DNA of 64,000 nt from Amblyornis subalaris (Eukaryota; Chordata; Aves; Passeriformes; Ptilonorhynchidae): assembly GCA_018881555.1 (NCBI GenBank), contig JACAXG010000013.1, forward strand, positions 10,864,479 through 10,928,478, read 5' to 3'. The notes below the pieces were generated by a model. That model worked only from the letters and a program-made list of their open reading frames with translations, ran no database searches and had not been told where the DNA came from. The position numbers and the translations under genes are program-made. Below, in pieces: positions 25,481 to 39,300 of this stretch (positions are counted from its first letter, which is position 1; each line of letters opens with the position of its first letter).

Positions 25481-28400
25481 CCACTTTTAAGAATATGCCT
25501 TCATGCAAAGGACTGAGATTTAAAGAGGGCAGAATGCACCGTGGCTGTTGTGCCTAAGTGTTATTCTTGTGTACAATGAAATATTAACGTGGAGCAAGGA
25601 AAAAATCTGCTAATTTTACTATTTTAGCAAGGAGATACCTGATTGTATTTGAATATTTTTGTTATTACTATGGAGACTCGATAGTAATAAAGCATAATAG
25701 AAAGAAGAATGTGAAAAATATCAGTGGATAAAAATTAGCACCCTGTAACATCTGAAGGAAGCTTCTTGTGAGTTGTAATCCAAAGTCCAGTGTCGTCAAT
25801 AGTTTTGTTCCGCTGACTTCGGGTGGTTTTAATATCTGAAGGAGACACAAGTCAGAAGTGCACTGTTTCAGACCGTTTTCAAAAAATAAAGGATTTTAGA
25901 TCTTACTGCTGCCTTCTAATTTGACAAACACAAATACTGGCCTATAAAGAAAGATGTAATGCTACTTTTCAGTCCACAGAATCCATAAAATGGAGAAATA
26001 CATTCTGTTTAATCTCTTATCTCTTTTAAAAGCCTCAAAAATGCCTTCTCTTTCATGCTCCCACTCTTTATTTATGTGCAAAGACTTGCTCGAGTGGCTA
26101 AACTCCCTAAATAGCTACAAAGCTATTGTGATAAGAACAGGAAGTGCTTTTGACAACGTGTTATGTATCAAATATAGCCCAGCAAAGGCTTTAGGGTGCT
26201 CAGGATGCAGTTTCAATATATGATTTCATGCTTGTAGTGGTTTGTACTTTTATTTGAGCTTTCAGCTATGAGTTATAAAAAGAAGGAAAAATNGAAGAAT
26301 TCTCAAATGCATTTGTGCTTTAAAATTTTATGTTTACTTTTAACTGTAGAAACGCTGTTTATGCATATAAGATCCATTTCTTAAAATAGTATCTTTAATT
26401 GTTGTATATTGATAAACATGCTTATTTTTAAACCTATTTTACTAGTAACTTGTTTTTGAAAAGCCAAACAATGGTTTTTTTCATCTATGAAGAACAATTT
26501 TCTCGTGAAGGTGCTTCAGTAAACATTTTCAGGATAAATTTAGACTTTTTTTTAATCAGTTGCCAGTCATGCCACTGTACAAATATGGAACCAATAGTCT
26601 TGCGTAAAGTGCAGGTCCATTTAAAACTGCTTAGAAAAGTGATACAGACTTTTAATGTTTTAAAAAGTTTTCTTTAAAGAAAAAAATCTTATGCAGGCAC
26701 AGATTTACCTTGAGGCAAAAGAAAATTACCATCAACATATACTGGAAATATAAGCAGACTTGCTCCACACCAGTTCAAGGTGATGTGTCATATTAAGTTG
26801 GGCTTGGATCATTTCTTTAGGAATTTTCTAACATTTTGTCTCCTGATGAGTCTTTGAAGTGTCAGTGTGGTCCATAAAGGTTGCTGTGTTCTATATGGCT
26901 GTATTAGAATGTACCAGGAGTGTATTGGCTGGGGATTTATTTCAATATACCATCTCCGGGAGTGGAACTTAGTCCTTTGGAAAAAGACTGACAGCAGTTC
27001 AGCCTGCATTTGGGAACCCTGTGGAATTTTTAGTTAAATGTAGACCTGTTCTCACCCACTCACAAACTCTCTCTTCTCTTAGGAGGTGAAATCTGTAGGG
27101 CTGCTGTGGCAAAGAGTCCACGGGGATGGATACAGCCCTTATGTTGGGCTCGGAGACAGTGAAATAGTGTGTGGATTCATTAGATAGTCCTTATCAAATG
27201 CAGGTGGAAGGGCCCTGCAGTGTGGCTGAGTGCAATTTGAAGATTAATCCTGAACATGGAGAATTTTAGATGTCCTGGGCAGAGGCAGTCGTGGAAGAGT
27301 GTTGGGTGAAAGCACACGGACGTGGGAGCTCAAATCCCTTCCAAGACCCTTGCTGTTGTTTTAATTCTGTCACTGTAAATATGGAGTTCTCATTTTCTGT
27401 GTAGTTACCCAGTTTAACTGTGTATTACACCAAGGCCTTGCTTCCAGGAATATCTTCTGGTAATGGGTTTTACAAGACTTTTATTTGTTGCATGGAGGAG
27501 ATGAAAGATCTGGTTGTGTTGAGGGCTGATTAGAGCTTTCTCATTTGCGGGGGAATAAACCTCAACCCAGCCCTGAGTGTGTGCTTCCACCCCCGGATGC
27601 CAGATCTATTAATACTGCAGGGGAGCCTGTTCTAGCTTCTGAAACCAACTTACAGAGGGAAAAGTGGCAAATTAGAGCAAATGTTTTAATTATAAAGAAA
27701 CAGTTTTCTTAGGTAAGACAATTGCTATGTTTGCAGAATTAATTTAATGTGCTACACAGTCTACCAGAGTTTTTAATGAATGCTAAGTCAGAAAAAACTG
27801 CATGAAGTAGCTATGGTTGTATTTGCATATTTGCTCAGGATAATTGATAGAATTGTTCAATTAAATATTGTAAAAGGCAATAGTCTAATACACTCTGTGC
27901 AAGAAAAGTAAAACCATGAGATTCAGTAATTTGTCTGATTGAACCTTTTGTATATTTAAGCAGTAAGTCTCTGTAGACAATGCATTTCTGCATTTTAACT
28001 CAGCTTGGGTGGTAATGGGAAACTTCTTGATGCAGAACTCGGAAAAGGTTTTACTACATCTCAGCTTCAACCAAAACTTTTGTTTCATATGAGCTTAGCT
28101 CTAAATAGAAACTTGGATTTGGCTTCCCCCTCTCTAGAATACCACAAATGTGTTATTCAGCATAAAATCTATTCTATAGATCTTGATTATACGGTCATAT
28201 ATATTAGTGTGTACTGTATATGATATGTGTTTGAATATGCCAGCAGTCAGAAAGATGTACCTAGAAAACAACATCTCCGAATCGTTACCATCATGTATTT
28301 CAGATCTAAATATTTTTCCAAGGAGTGAAAAAATACTATACATGCTTTGGAACATCCTTTGCAATTGCTTAGTTTCCCTGAAATAACTCTAAAAGCAGAA

Positions 28401-29394
28401 GTGATTGATTTATAGACCTTTTAGTGAAGCTGGTGTGTGAAAAGAAGAGAGATGGACTTAGTGAGTTACTCAGACAAAATTGGCTGGCCAAAGTTTCTGT
28501 CCTGCCTAATAGATCAGTGGGCACAGAGTGTCCTGTTTAGTATTACTAAAGGCTTAGGAACTAACGATGTGTAAGTGATGAAATATCTGTAGGAAACCAG
28601 AGGAAGGAGTTTGAAATGCTGATTACAATCAGTTATTTAAGTGGGGACAAAAGAATTTATTCTAATTGAAATGCAAAACCAGAGTGTTTGAAATCCTTTT
28701 CTCAGTGTTTTCTCTGGATAGCTTTATGTTACATGCCTTACGATAAATACAATTATTTACAAGACTTGATTTAAATGCACTGTTAATGCAAGCATTATAT
28801 ATAATATGGTGTAATAATAATTTATAATGTAGTCTAAATAGTCACTTCAATCCTCATATCTATTTACTAACAATAAAGGGTTAATTAGGTCTTGTAAAGT
28901 CGTGTTTTACATGAGCCTTTTTCCAAGGATTTTGTGTATTTTTAGTAATAATCATTTGCTTATGATATGTAACATTTCTAGCCACAATATGGAATGTTGT
29001 GCTAATTATGGACCACAAATCTCTGAGCCAAGTGACTTTTTGAACTACATTTTTTTCATCAATCAAAAAAATCACTTGATTTCTTTGTGACCATGTGGGT
29101 AGACAGCTTCTTGGTTAAGTCTTCTGTTTGATTTTTTCTTTTGGCTGCTGGTTTAAGATGGTTACTCCTAGTGGTGGAAGGTCATGGAGAGGGTGGAAGC
29201 CAGCACACCAAGTCAGGGCTTTATATAGGTGTGACAGCAAGGGTTTGAAGTAAGAATCTGATTTAAATGTTCAGGTTAGGAGATTGGACGTTCTGGGAGC
29301 CTTGCAGAATTAGTGCTTTTCTAGAGCACTTGAACAGCATTCTTTGATATGCAGTTAGACACTGTAAATATTCCTGTCTCCTTTCCCACTTGAG

Positions 29395-29472
29395 GTTTGG
29401 ATTTTGTTTTTTGGAGTTTCTGGTTAGGGGATTTTTTTGTTTGTTTGTTTTTTTGTCTGGGGGTTTTTTGGA
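29395..29472 (+). repeat. T/G-rich low-complexity tract
   Basis: Dominated by T and G on the plus strand, with GTTTGTTTGTTT near its centre. Seen directly. Confidence 0.75.
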
Positions 29473-32400
29473 AGCAACTGACAGCATGCATTGCTTTCAT
29501 CCTTCATCCTCTTTGTCTTTCCGACCACCTAAAGAAGATCTTTGAGAGAGTGAGCTGCTGTGCAGATGGTTTCAGTGATGGATGTTCTTGTTTTCTTGTC
29601 ACTGGCAAGAGTCCCGAGCCTTCCTTGCAGAGGTTAATGCAAGGTGCTATATAGTGGGTGTCAGTCTTGGAGAAACACACAAACCTGAATTGGTGCAATG
29701 GTGCTTCAGTTCAAATGAATTCAATAGCTTAAATCAGACATTTTAAGGTTGAAACAGGTTCAGAATATTTCCAATTTAGAACCCAGTTAGGGATGCATGA
29801 ATCAGCTCTAGGGACAGAGCTACTGTTTTATAGGACAAAGACAGCAATTCTCTTTAATTTAATTAGAAATAGGGATGCAAGATTCAGTTTGTTGTTAAAT
29901 TCCAATACTGTTCTCTTTCTGTCAAAGATTTTGCTGCATTCATTGCAGCTTTTGTAACCAGAACTCTTTTTTGTGTTAACACACACACAAATTGCTAGGA
30001 TATAAGAGTTCCATTTCTCTCATTTTCCAGGGATCTCATTTTCTCATTTGTAATCCTTACATTCCTAAAGCTTAATCATCTCATTATTTTTCAAGAGGTA
30101 TTTCAGACCATGCAGAAAAAAAGGAGATTCATGTCTGAAGAGAGCCTTCAGAGCAGCATGGTACCACTGTACTACTCTTGGAGTCTTTCCACCTGGAATT
30201 TAATGGTTGGTTTTAGCTTGTGAAGCCCTAAGATTTTTCAGTTGGTCTAAAGCAAATGGATGAAAATGAAGGACAACTTGACATCCAATTCCATACTATT
30301 CAAAACTGCCTAACATGGGATTCTGTGATCCTGTGATATTGCAAATAAAATGATTTGACTCTGAAATGTGACGTAAACTAGTTCAGGGACAGGTGTGTGC
30401 CTTGTTGCTAAGGCAATTTACTGAAAAGTAAGTAAAGACTTACTGAAAGCCGAGTCAGCAACAGAAGTTATGCCTTCTAGAAGTTTTTTTTTTGTAGTTA
30501 ATACTGTATTTCTTGGATGTTTTTGTAAAGAAATTGTGTAGATAACATAACTGGGAGTTTATCATAGTATATCAGATTTCTTTTGGGATTCAAGCTACTG
30601 TTCAGTTACAAAATGGGAGTTGTTTCTGGATTAAATGCTTTTTGGAGTCCCTGCTAAGATTTATGGACTGTTATTAAACAGGTATAGTACTGTATGTTTA
30701 AAAGAAGAAATGAATGACAGAAACATTTTTTGCCAAGGAGATGAATTGCCCAATCTGGTGTATCTATCAGGCTACAGACACAAATTTTATTTGAAACAGA
30801 ATGGTTTTTTATTAATAACTCTATCTTGTGACTTTTTCTAAAGCATATTTAGTTTTGAAGAAGGAATAGAATACATGCAATCTATGAGGGATTTGGCAAC
30901 TCCCTGGTATTATAAAGATTGTATTATTAAATTCCTTTCCTAGGAAAAAGTTACTTCATATTCCAATGGTTTCTTAATAGCCTATGATGGGAGAGACTTG
31001 CTTCGGTCTCTGCTAAGTCATCTCTCATCAGGACATGGAATGCTACTTTTTATAACATCACTAAGATGACCATAAACATATATGGTAGCTATCCTTTAAA
31101 TTATGACTTTGGAGTGCCATTGGCTGTGATGCTGCTTGATTTAGGATCATTGCAGCCTGCACGTAACTGAACATATAAAGAATACAGAAATGGACCTGAG
31201 TTGATTTAAGCATTCTGAGCTGAAGGATGCACTTTTAGTATCGTTCCCATCTCTTCAAAATATAAAACACATCTTTCAGTATCTGTGACAAAGGAAAGAC
31301 CAGCTGTAGTCCTAGGTGATTATGAATATTTTTTTTTCTGTAAAATATGTGTCTAGTGAGGAGACAATTTCTTCTTTTCTAGTGACCTATAGTAGTAGAG
31401 GAAAAATTGAAAAGGTTGTCAAGCAGTTCCTGTTTGGAGTACTGCAGAGAAAAGAAAGTGTCTCCAGGAATAAAATCTGCTCAGATTCTGAGGAAATGGA
31501 GTTAGATCTGAAACTGTAGGGTAAAGCTTCCTGAGAAAGGACCTAAATGGCTTCCAGTGGATTCTTAACTGCACAGGGGCCCAGCAGGTCTCTAGAGCCC
31601 TGGACTGCCTGAAGCCTCAGGAGCTGGAGAGTAAAAGGGCAGAAAGAGCAAAGCCCGAGACGGCTGCTGCTGATTTTGGGGAACAGAAAGAGCTGAGGGA
31701 TGTTTGTGTCTCTCTTTAGCCTTTGTGAAGAAAAGACTGTGTGGAATGTATGGTGTTCCAGTGGAACAGTGACATAAATTTCCTTAGTGCAGCAGTGACT
31801 AATCTGTTTGATAGTCACCCCACAATGCAGTTCCTCCTTCTGCATTTCCCAGCCTCTGGTTCACCCGACTTAGCCTGTAAAACTGGTGTCTAGCACACCA
31901 TACCAATAACATACAGTAGTTCCTATAGCTTCACATGTTTTAGTGGTCCTTAGATGATCACTTGAGTGATGAAGGGAGGGCTGATTCAGAAAGTATAGTA
32001 GCACTCATTTTACAGTTACAATTTACATGCTGACCCAGTATATTTAATGTTGGGAACTGATCACATCCTCTAGTCTCTGTAATCTGATACTGGGTGATCC
32101 TGGTTTTTGTCTGTAGTGTGTTGTGCTGGTTGGTTGGGTTTTTTGTTTGATTTATGGTGCCTGCCATCATTCATTTGCTAGTGCAGCATATTTTAGGGAG
32201 CTAAAATCCAAAGAGTGAGAGAGAGGGACCAGTGTACACTGTCAATACATACTTAAACAGAATGGGAACTATGAAAAAGAAAGGGCAAATTTGTTTGCCA
32301 TTATGATTTTCTGCCAAATCCACATGAATAAAAGAGCAATCGTGCACAAACATACCTTGGAAAACAAGCCTAGTGGACTAAATATACTGACCATAAAACG

Positions 32401-33540
32401 CAGCCTGGGCTTCTTATTTATTATTGGGAAAAGCTTTTTTGATCAAAAGATAAAAATGTGTGATCTTGAGCTTAAGGTGACACCTGCCTAATAGGGAGGG
32501 GCTGGATGAAAAACTTGAGGTGAAATGCAAACACTAGCTGGAAACTTTTCCCTATGGTACCCTCTCTGAGTGATGAGTCGTGACAATTGGGAGGTTAGGC
32601 AGGTTATGGAGGTACAATTTCCAGTAGATCTTGCTCTTTAAATCTTTCTTATTTCAGTTCTCCTTACTTAAGTCCAACTCCAAAGCTGCAAGCTACATAT
32701 GTTAACTCNGTTTTTTTCACCTTTATTATAGACTATACCTACACATACCCAGATAATAGGGAATGAAAAGCAATACCGTGCACTTAGCCAGGGAGGTCAG
32801 AAAACACTTGAAAATCCACACTTAATGTGAAGCTCTGTGGTCCATGTTTTGGGAATACTTTTTGTTTTTAAGGATGGAAGTATTTCTCCAACAATGTCTN
32901 GGCAGTCTTTTAAATTGTGGGAACAACTTTTGAAAGAAAATGGAAGAGATGCAATTAGTTTGCAAATAGAAGCATGATGATAAAAGCCATGCCATCCTTT
33001 GATTTAGAACAATGCCAAAAGACATTTTAATGCATAGTTTTGTCCACTTGTGAACAATTAGGACTGTCAACATAAGTGGTCAATTGAATGTTTAGGTTAA
33101 ACTGCAGATTCTTTAGATGTTCTGTGACATTGCGTTCGGAAATCTTCCTTTGGAATTACAGTCACAGCCATTGATGGGATAGCTGAAGTGGCAGAGTCTA
33201 ATTATTGCTGAAATGCCTATGGCTATACCGTTTTAAAATACATCACAAACAAACAGCTGAAGAAAGGATGGGTAGTGGATGGATTGGTACAAGAAAATGC
33301 TGGTAATGGAGGCAATCTTTCCGAGAACAAGTGGATCAAGCAATTAGAGCCAGGCTTTCTGCCTCAGCAAATAGTGTCTCTGGAAGAGACAGGAGAAGAC
33401 ACAGCAAATGAGTGTGTTTGGTTTTCTGCCTCTAAAAAAATAATGTTCAGTAGTGAAATGGAAAAAAATTATACCTGATCCAGTGCTGCCATTTGTCAAG
33501 TACAGACGACTTTGCTAATTTTATTCGCTGTCAGTTCTGG

Positions 33541-33580
33541 CACACATGTGTGTATGTATATGAATATATATTTTTGAGCG
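33541..33580. repeat. Degenerate TG/TA dinucleotide repeat
   Basis: Begins with the perfect palindrome CACACATGTGTG (33541-33552) and decays through TATG and TATA units. An eroded microsatellite is the simplest reading. Confidence 0.6.
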
Positions 33581-36291
33581 TATATATCCCTTCCTCCACA
33601 TGTTGTTTATCAGGAAGTCAGTGTTTAAACTAATGAGAAACTTAACCTGTTCTTATAATTTAACTTCAGTATAAACCAAATGACTTAATGTGCTGACTGA
33701 TAAGCTGGCATTCTGTCCTGACACACGCCCAGTGTAACTTGTTGATTGCTATGGTGTCTCACAGGATATGTGCCAAGTTATCTGCATGATTTCTGGGTCT
33801 GTAATCCAGATTTGAATTAACAGGCTTGAGCCTTATTTTGACCTTTTCTGACTTTTTTTTTTTTCTGTATTCATTGACTTTTTTAGTGTCATTATAACAC
33901 TTTTTCTAATGACAGGAAAATATCTGCTGGAGATGGGCTTAATGACCTGGAAGTAATTAGAAGAGTCTGCAAACAAAGATAACTGCCACATCACAAACAG
34001 AACTGATATTTTATTCACATAAGCTTCTAGCTACTGCAATAAATCTAGATTCAGCTACTGTACTCATTAAGTGAAGAGATAATTAAAACTTGAGGAAGTC
34101 TGGATAAAACATCTGGCAGAATAACACCTTTTATGAAGGGAGACAGTGAGCAGGTCTGCAAGTCTTGAGAAGGCTTTATTAAAATAAGCCAGTGCTACTT
34201 GAAAGATGCCCATATGACACCATTATTTTTCTGTCTGAAAGGACTACATATTATAGAGAAAAACTAGAGCAAAAGAATGCAGTTCTGTGGAGTGCATCAG
34301 CTCTAGGCTTCAGTGCATGTTCCTTACCTTTAGCTGAGTGAGACTCGGTCTGCCTCTGCTGTTCTGTGGTGGCTTTAAGATATCCTTCTGTGGACAGGTA
34401 AATGAGAGAAGGGACAGTAAATTCTGGTGTGATACTTTGAATTGGGGCTTAGTAGGACATGAATGTAATGACAGTGCAAAAAATGCAATTGCGTGATTCT
34501 ATTTTTATTGAAATAGCTCATTGTTTTTCTTTTTTTTAAGCTTCTCAAGTTTTCAGGTGGATCTTGGCTATGAACTGAGTTCTGTTCGCATCATCAGCAA
34601 AATCTGTTTTACTGCAAACAGTTTTTCTCAATGTCAAACTTCTGTTTTCAGTTTACATCCATGCAGACAACCTGAAGAGGTATATGGTGACAAAAGATAA
34701 AAAGAGCTGAACAGCCTGATTGATACTATGTCACATAGCAGAAAGTCTTAAAACTGTCAAGGGCTGATTAAATACAGCAGATTCAAGAATAGGAAGATAA
34801 GAATTCCTTTGCTCAAAATGTTTCCTCTTAGAAGGCTGAACTTTTTCAGGAGCTATGTTGAGTTTGCATCTAATCCATGTCAGCTCTCTGGTGCATTTAT
34901 CCTTCTTGTCTAATAGCTTGTATTTAGAGTTTAGCCATCTGTCAGCAATTAAGGGGTAGGCACTGATTTTCATGTACTAGGACACCTTACAAAGAGAGCC
35001 ATTTGCTGGGACTTTCTCTCTTTAATGGCAAAACCAAGTAGGAAATCAATCATGCTTTTCACTGGATCAATAACCAGTGTAATGTGGGTTTTAGTATAAA
35101 AAACAGCATCAAAACCAAGCATTGTCAGTGTGCAGTACATCACTGTGGCATGTTGCACAGGTGCAAAGGTGATAATGATCTAAGTTCCATTTGAGCAGAC
35201 AAGTCATGTCACAAATGTTTGAATAGGATTTCATTCTTGTAAAACAGTTGGAGGCATGATTTCCTAAGTGTAATGTGCTTTAGAAATAAGAATGTAAATA
35301 TTTTTCAAAAAATAAATTTCACCTGAGCAGCCTACATGGGATTTTGATCAGTAGGAGGCAAGAAGATTTTTTCGTTGTTTGTTGGGTTCTTTTGTTTGAG
35401 TGAGTTTAACACAAATGAAAGGAAGGAGATTAATAACAATTAAGACTGTAATCTCTTTCCAAAAAAGTCCTCCGGCCCACCCAAGAGAGGCAGCGCAGAT
35501 TTCCCTTAGAGAAGTCTGTGTTGACACTTCACTCTTTGTCAGAGANTCCTTTCCTTCTGGTGTTCCTATCAACTCTTTTTAGGGCTGTCCAGATGATGTA
35601 ACATGAACCTGGAAGTGATGACCATCAGTACAGTATTGATTTGATGATTTGACTTGGTAGAAAAGTTATTTAATTCTCAGCTGCCTTTTTAATTCTGTGG
35701 GTAGGAACAGCTCTGTCTGTGCTGCATTTGCCCTGTGTTAGTGTCACTCAGTGTTTGATCTTCAGGGAGAAAGAGGCACATGTTTAGTGCAGACAAAAAA
35801 ATAACTATTTCTAGCATCCAATGTCTGCTTTGCCCTGATGTGGCTTCTCTAGCCATAGATTACTACCAAGTTAAGCCATTGCTTCTAAAACAAAATTTCA
35901 AAACATAAACAGAGATAAACAGCAAGGTTTAATAACTTCTTCCAGCTGTGCCATGTACATCCCTGAAAATATTTCCATTGCTCCTAGTTAGCAATCCTTA
36001 TTTCATTCTTTTATCATTTGATCTTTAAGCCGTGATATCATCCAGGATAAAGCAAGAAGTTTTAAGGTCAATTAGAAAAAGAAATTGTTTTGAGAATATA
36101 CTGTTTGAAATTACTTATTTTCTGTACTTGAATAATTATCTCTCTAATAGTAGTTGGTGTTGTACCATCTCTTGTGCCAGTCAACTCAGTGCACAGCAGT
36201 GCTGCTGCAGAACAGACCAACTGGAGCAGCAGGAACTTGGTGGAGTTGAAGGTGTTCTCAGTGTATTTGCTACCATTTTGCCTGCTCTGTT

Positions 36292-36333
36292 TAAAAACAA
36301 CAAACAAAACCAAACCCCAAAACACAACAACAG
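36292..36333 (-). repeat. A/C-rich low-complexity tract
   Basis: The complement of the T/G tracts elsewhere in the window: AAACAAC, CAAACAAAACC and CCCCAAAACAC units. Seen directly. Confidence 0.75.
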
Positions 36334-39300
36334 AACTGAAAGTACTGTAGTATATTTCTGAAATTGCTGTGCTCCTGGTTAGTCGTGGATCTTCATTTAG
36401 AGCTGTGAATTGCTCCTGTGTGTTCCCTTACAGACTTGCTTTAGTGTAAGCAATCCAAACCCTTTCAAGTCAATGCAAACTAATTTTGCTCTGTGTGGTC
36501 TTTGGGTTGGTGCACTTACCTGTTATTTGCTTTGTGACTAACTTAAGCTATAAAAGCAACAAAAGGTTTTCTCTTATTCAGTGGTACAGTCTATGCGATA
36601 CAAGCAAATTTGCAAACTCCATATACTCCATTTTAAGATAAGGATGTGATGTCAATGTTTTAATCTATATTTACAGGCACATTTGTGCATCCATTTTCTT
36701 GCAACCTGCTGAGAAAGCAGGAATCTGTACAGAATTAACTCTTTAGAAAAACAGCCCACTTAGCTACAGGCTTAAACACTTTTCCCTAAAGTAGCTGGAG
36801 TTGATAGCAGAGAAGTGTTGTATGCGAAATTGAAGGGAAAAAGCTGCATTAAAGAAATTAGTTCTTCAAGATTAGATTTTAATCTCCAATGAGCACATGA
36901 AAGCAGGAAGATGAAGTAAAGTAGGATGAATTTTCAGCAATTGTCTGCCAATAGCTCAGAAGATGCAGAACACAGTGTCAGTGAGAAGGGCTGTCTGCAT
37001 GAACTCTGCTTGTGAAGTTGAGGAATCCATTCATCTAAGCTTTCTTTGAAAAAGGGATTTACTTCTGCAGAGGGTTACACAAAGAGCAGTCAGTATACCT
37101 GTATATTCCCAACATACCAGGTCTGGGGATGAGGGGAGTAGAGTTGTGTGTTTGTTTTTTTCTCTGGATGGTCCATGGGCTGCAGCTGCTTTTCCTTTAC
37201 ATTTGTACTGCATGGGGCTGTGACTGCTGTTCCTGGGAGTGGAGCAGCCTCTCCCTGTTGGCCTGGATGGCTCTTGCACATGATGTGTGTGTGGGATTCC
37301 TTGGGTTTAAGCAGCTGATGCGATGGTCATGTATTCTGCCTCCCAAGCAGCAGACAGGCTCTTCCCTTTGACACTCAATTTGGATCAAGGTTCTTAAAAC
37401 CTGTACGCTCAGTGAGAAAGTGTTCCTAACACATGCTGGCTCTAAGGGCCCTTTCTCGTTTTCAACTAAGCAAGATTTCTCTTAGTGAGACAATTCATTA
37501 CAATGAAAGTGACTCCTAAAAGAGTCTCTGGCACAGTGTAGAATTGGAGCCTGGATTGCAGGTCGGGCAGAACTGGGACCAGGCAGTTCCTAAAGTGTTA
37601 GGGTGTGAGACAGACTTTGATTCCCAGCTAATCAGAACTAGCTAGCAGGCTTTCTGTTCCTCCCTGGGGAAAATAGCTCAAGCTCGTGTGTTCGGGGTAA
37701 ACAAAAATCTAAGATAAGCCTAAGTTAAGAATGAACTTCTGTAACAGCTAACTATGGATTTTTTTATCGTGAAAATATTGATGTGTTTTATTGCTTTGGG
37801 CAATTGCTGCTCAGAGACAATTTGAGCCTTTTGAAGGTATTCCTAAAAATAAGATTATCTAAGCTCTTCAAAGTAAAGCAGATTGTCCTTTTCATTATAT
37901 GTTTTCTTAAGCAGTGTTTTTTCTTGTAACTGAACAAAATTTTTTATTCTTACTAGTTCAGTGAATAGGCACGTGTAATTTGGCTATATGAATGGGAAAC
38001 CTCCTGCTTCACTCCAGTAGTAGCACGTATAGGCATATAGGTCTGTACATGTGAAGTGTGTGTATTCAGAGAGATTAACTTGCAGTGGTCCCAGGTTACA
38101 AAGACTATCATATAATATGGCTCACTGTTGGTCCCATGCAAAAAGAATGTGTGTTTTAAAGACAAAGGGTGCATTGCCAATGGGTAGCATCTGGGAAAAC
38201 CTAGATTTCGAGTTCTAGAATGCAGATCCCTATGATATTGACCTCTTGTGAACCTCTAATAAATTCCTTTTTTCGTACTGTCGTGTCTGTCCTCTGCATA
38301 CTTTTCATGAGCCCTAATTAAGAAAAGCCATTGCAGAAGAGAACAGGTAGAAGGCAGGACTCCTTGAAGCAGGGTTGCCCCTTCCTGGCTTTACAGGAAG
38401 AAAACTCCAAAGATTGCCATAATGGGCAGCCATTCAGGCTTGCCTGAAGTTCAGCTCAGTGCAATCTCTTCTGTGTACTTAAAGAGGGGCATTGGAAAGA
38501 AGCTGAGAGTGGGACTGGGTGAGGAGAGAAACCTATATACCTTGCAAGTCCCACACTTGTCTTTTTTTTTTTCTCCCCCACTGGTTATCTCTGGGCCTGC
38601 AAAGATCCTTAGCCAACACAAGCTTCAGAGGACTTTTGTGAAATTCTGGTAGTCTGAATAATAGCCTAAATGCCAATCTTTAATGGCATAGGAGAAGGCT
38701 GACAGACACATCTGCCATTTGTTCAAATAGTTTTCACATGCTTCTACTTTAATACACAATACCATCTGTTGAGCTTTTCTGCAAATGGAATTCTTTTCTT
38801 CAGTCTACCCACAAACTTAATTATGGATGTGAGGATTGTAGAGGTTACCTTTTTAAATATACAGCCAGCATTTCTGGGAAAAAATACATCTTCAGTTCTT
38901 GTTTGTGTGAATTATTTAACAGATGGCAAAAATGCATTTCAGATATTACCCCTGTCTGCTGTGGAGGAGAGCAGTGTTTACGTAGGGCTCGATTCTACTG
39001 TTGACAGCATGCAGCACTCCTTGGCATGCTTAAATGTGACGGGGTCTGATCCACAACTCTTTCTTCTGATTATTTATTTGATGTTTAACCTATGTTAAAA
39101 TTATTTACAAAGGCAAGGGCCTTTGTTGTTTTAATGAGGGCTAAATTGCATCAAATGACTTGCAGAGTGCAAGACCTTTTCATAGAGAAGTGCCAAGGAT
39201 AAGGTGATGTAACTGCAACCTGTTGACCCATCTGAATCCTGAGACACTGAATATAGAATTGTTTAGTGAAACTCTTTCATGGAAATTAGTATTAATGTGA

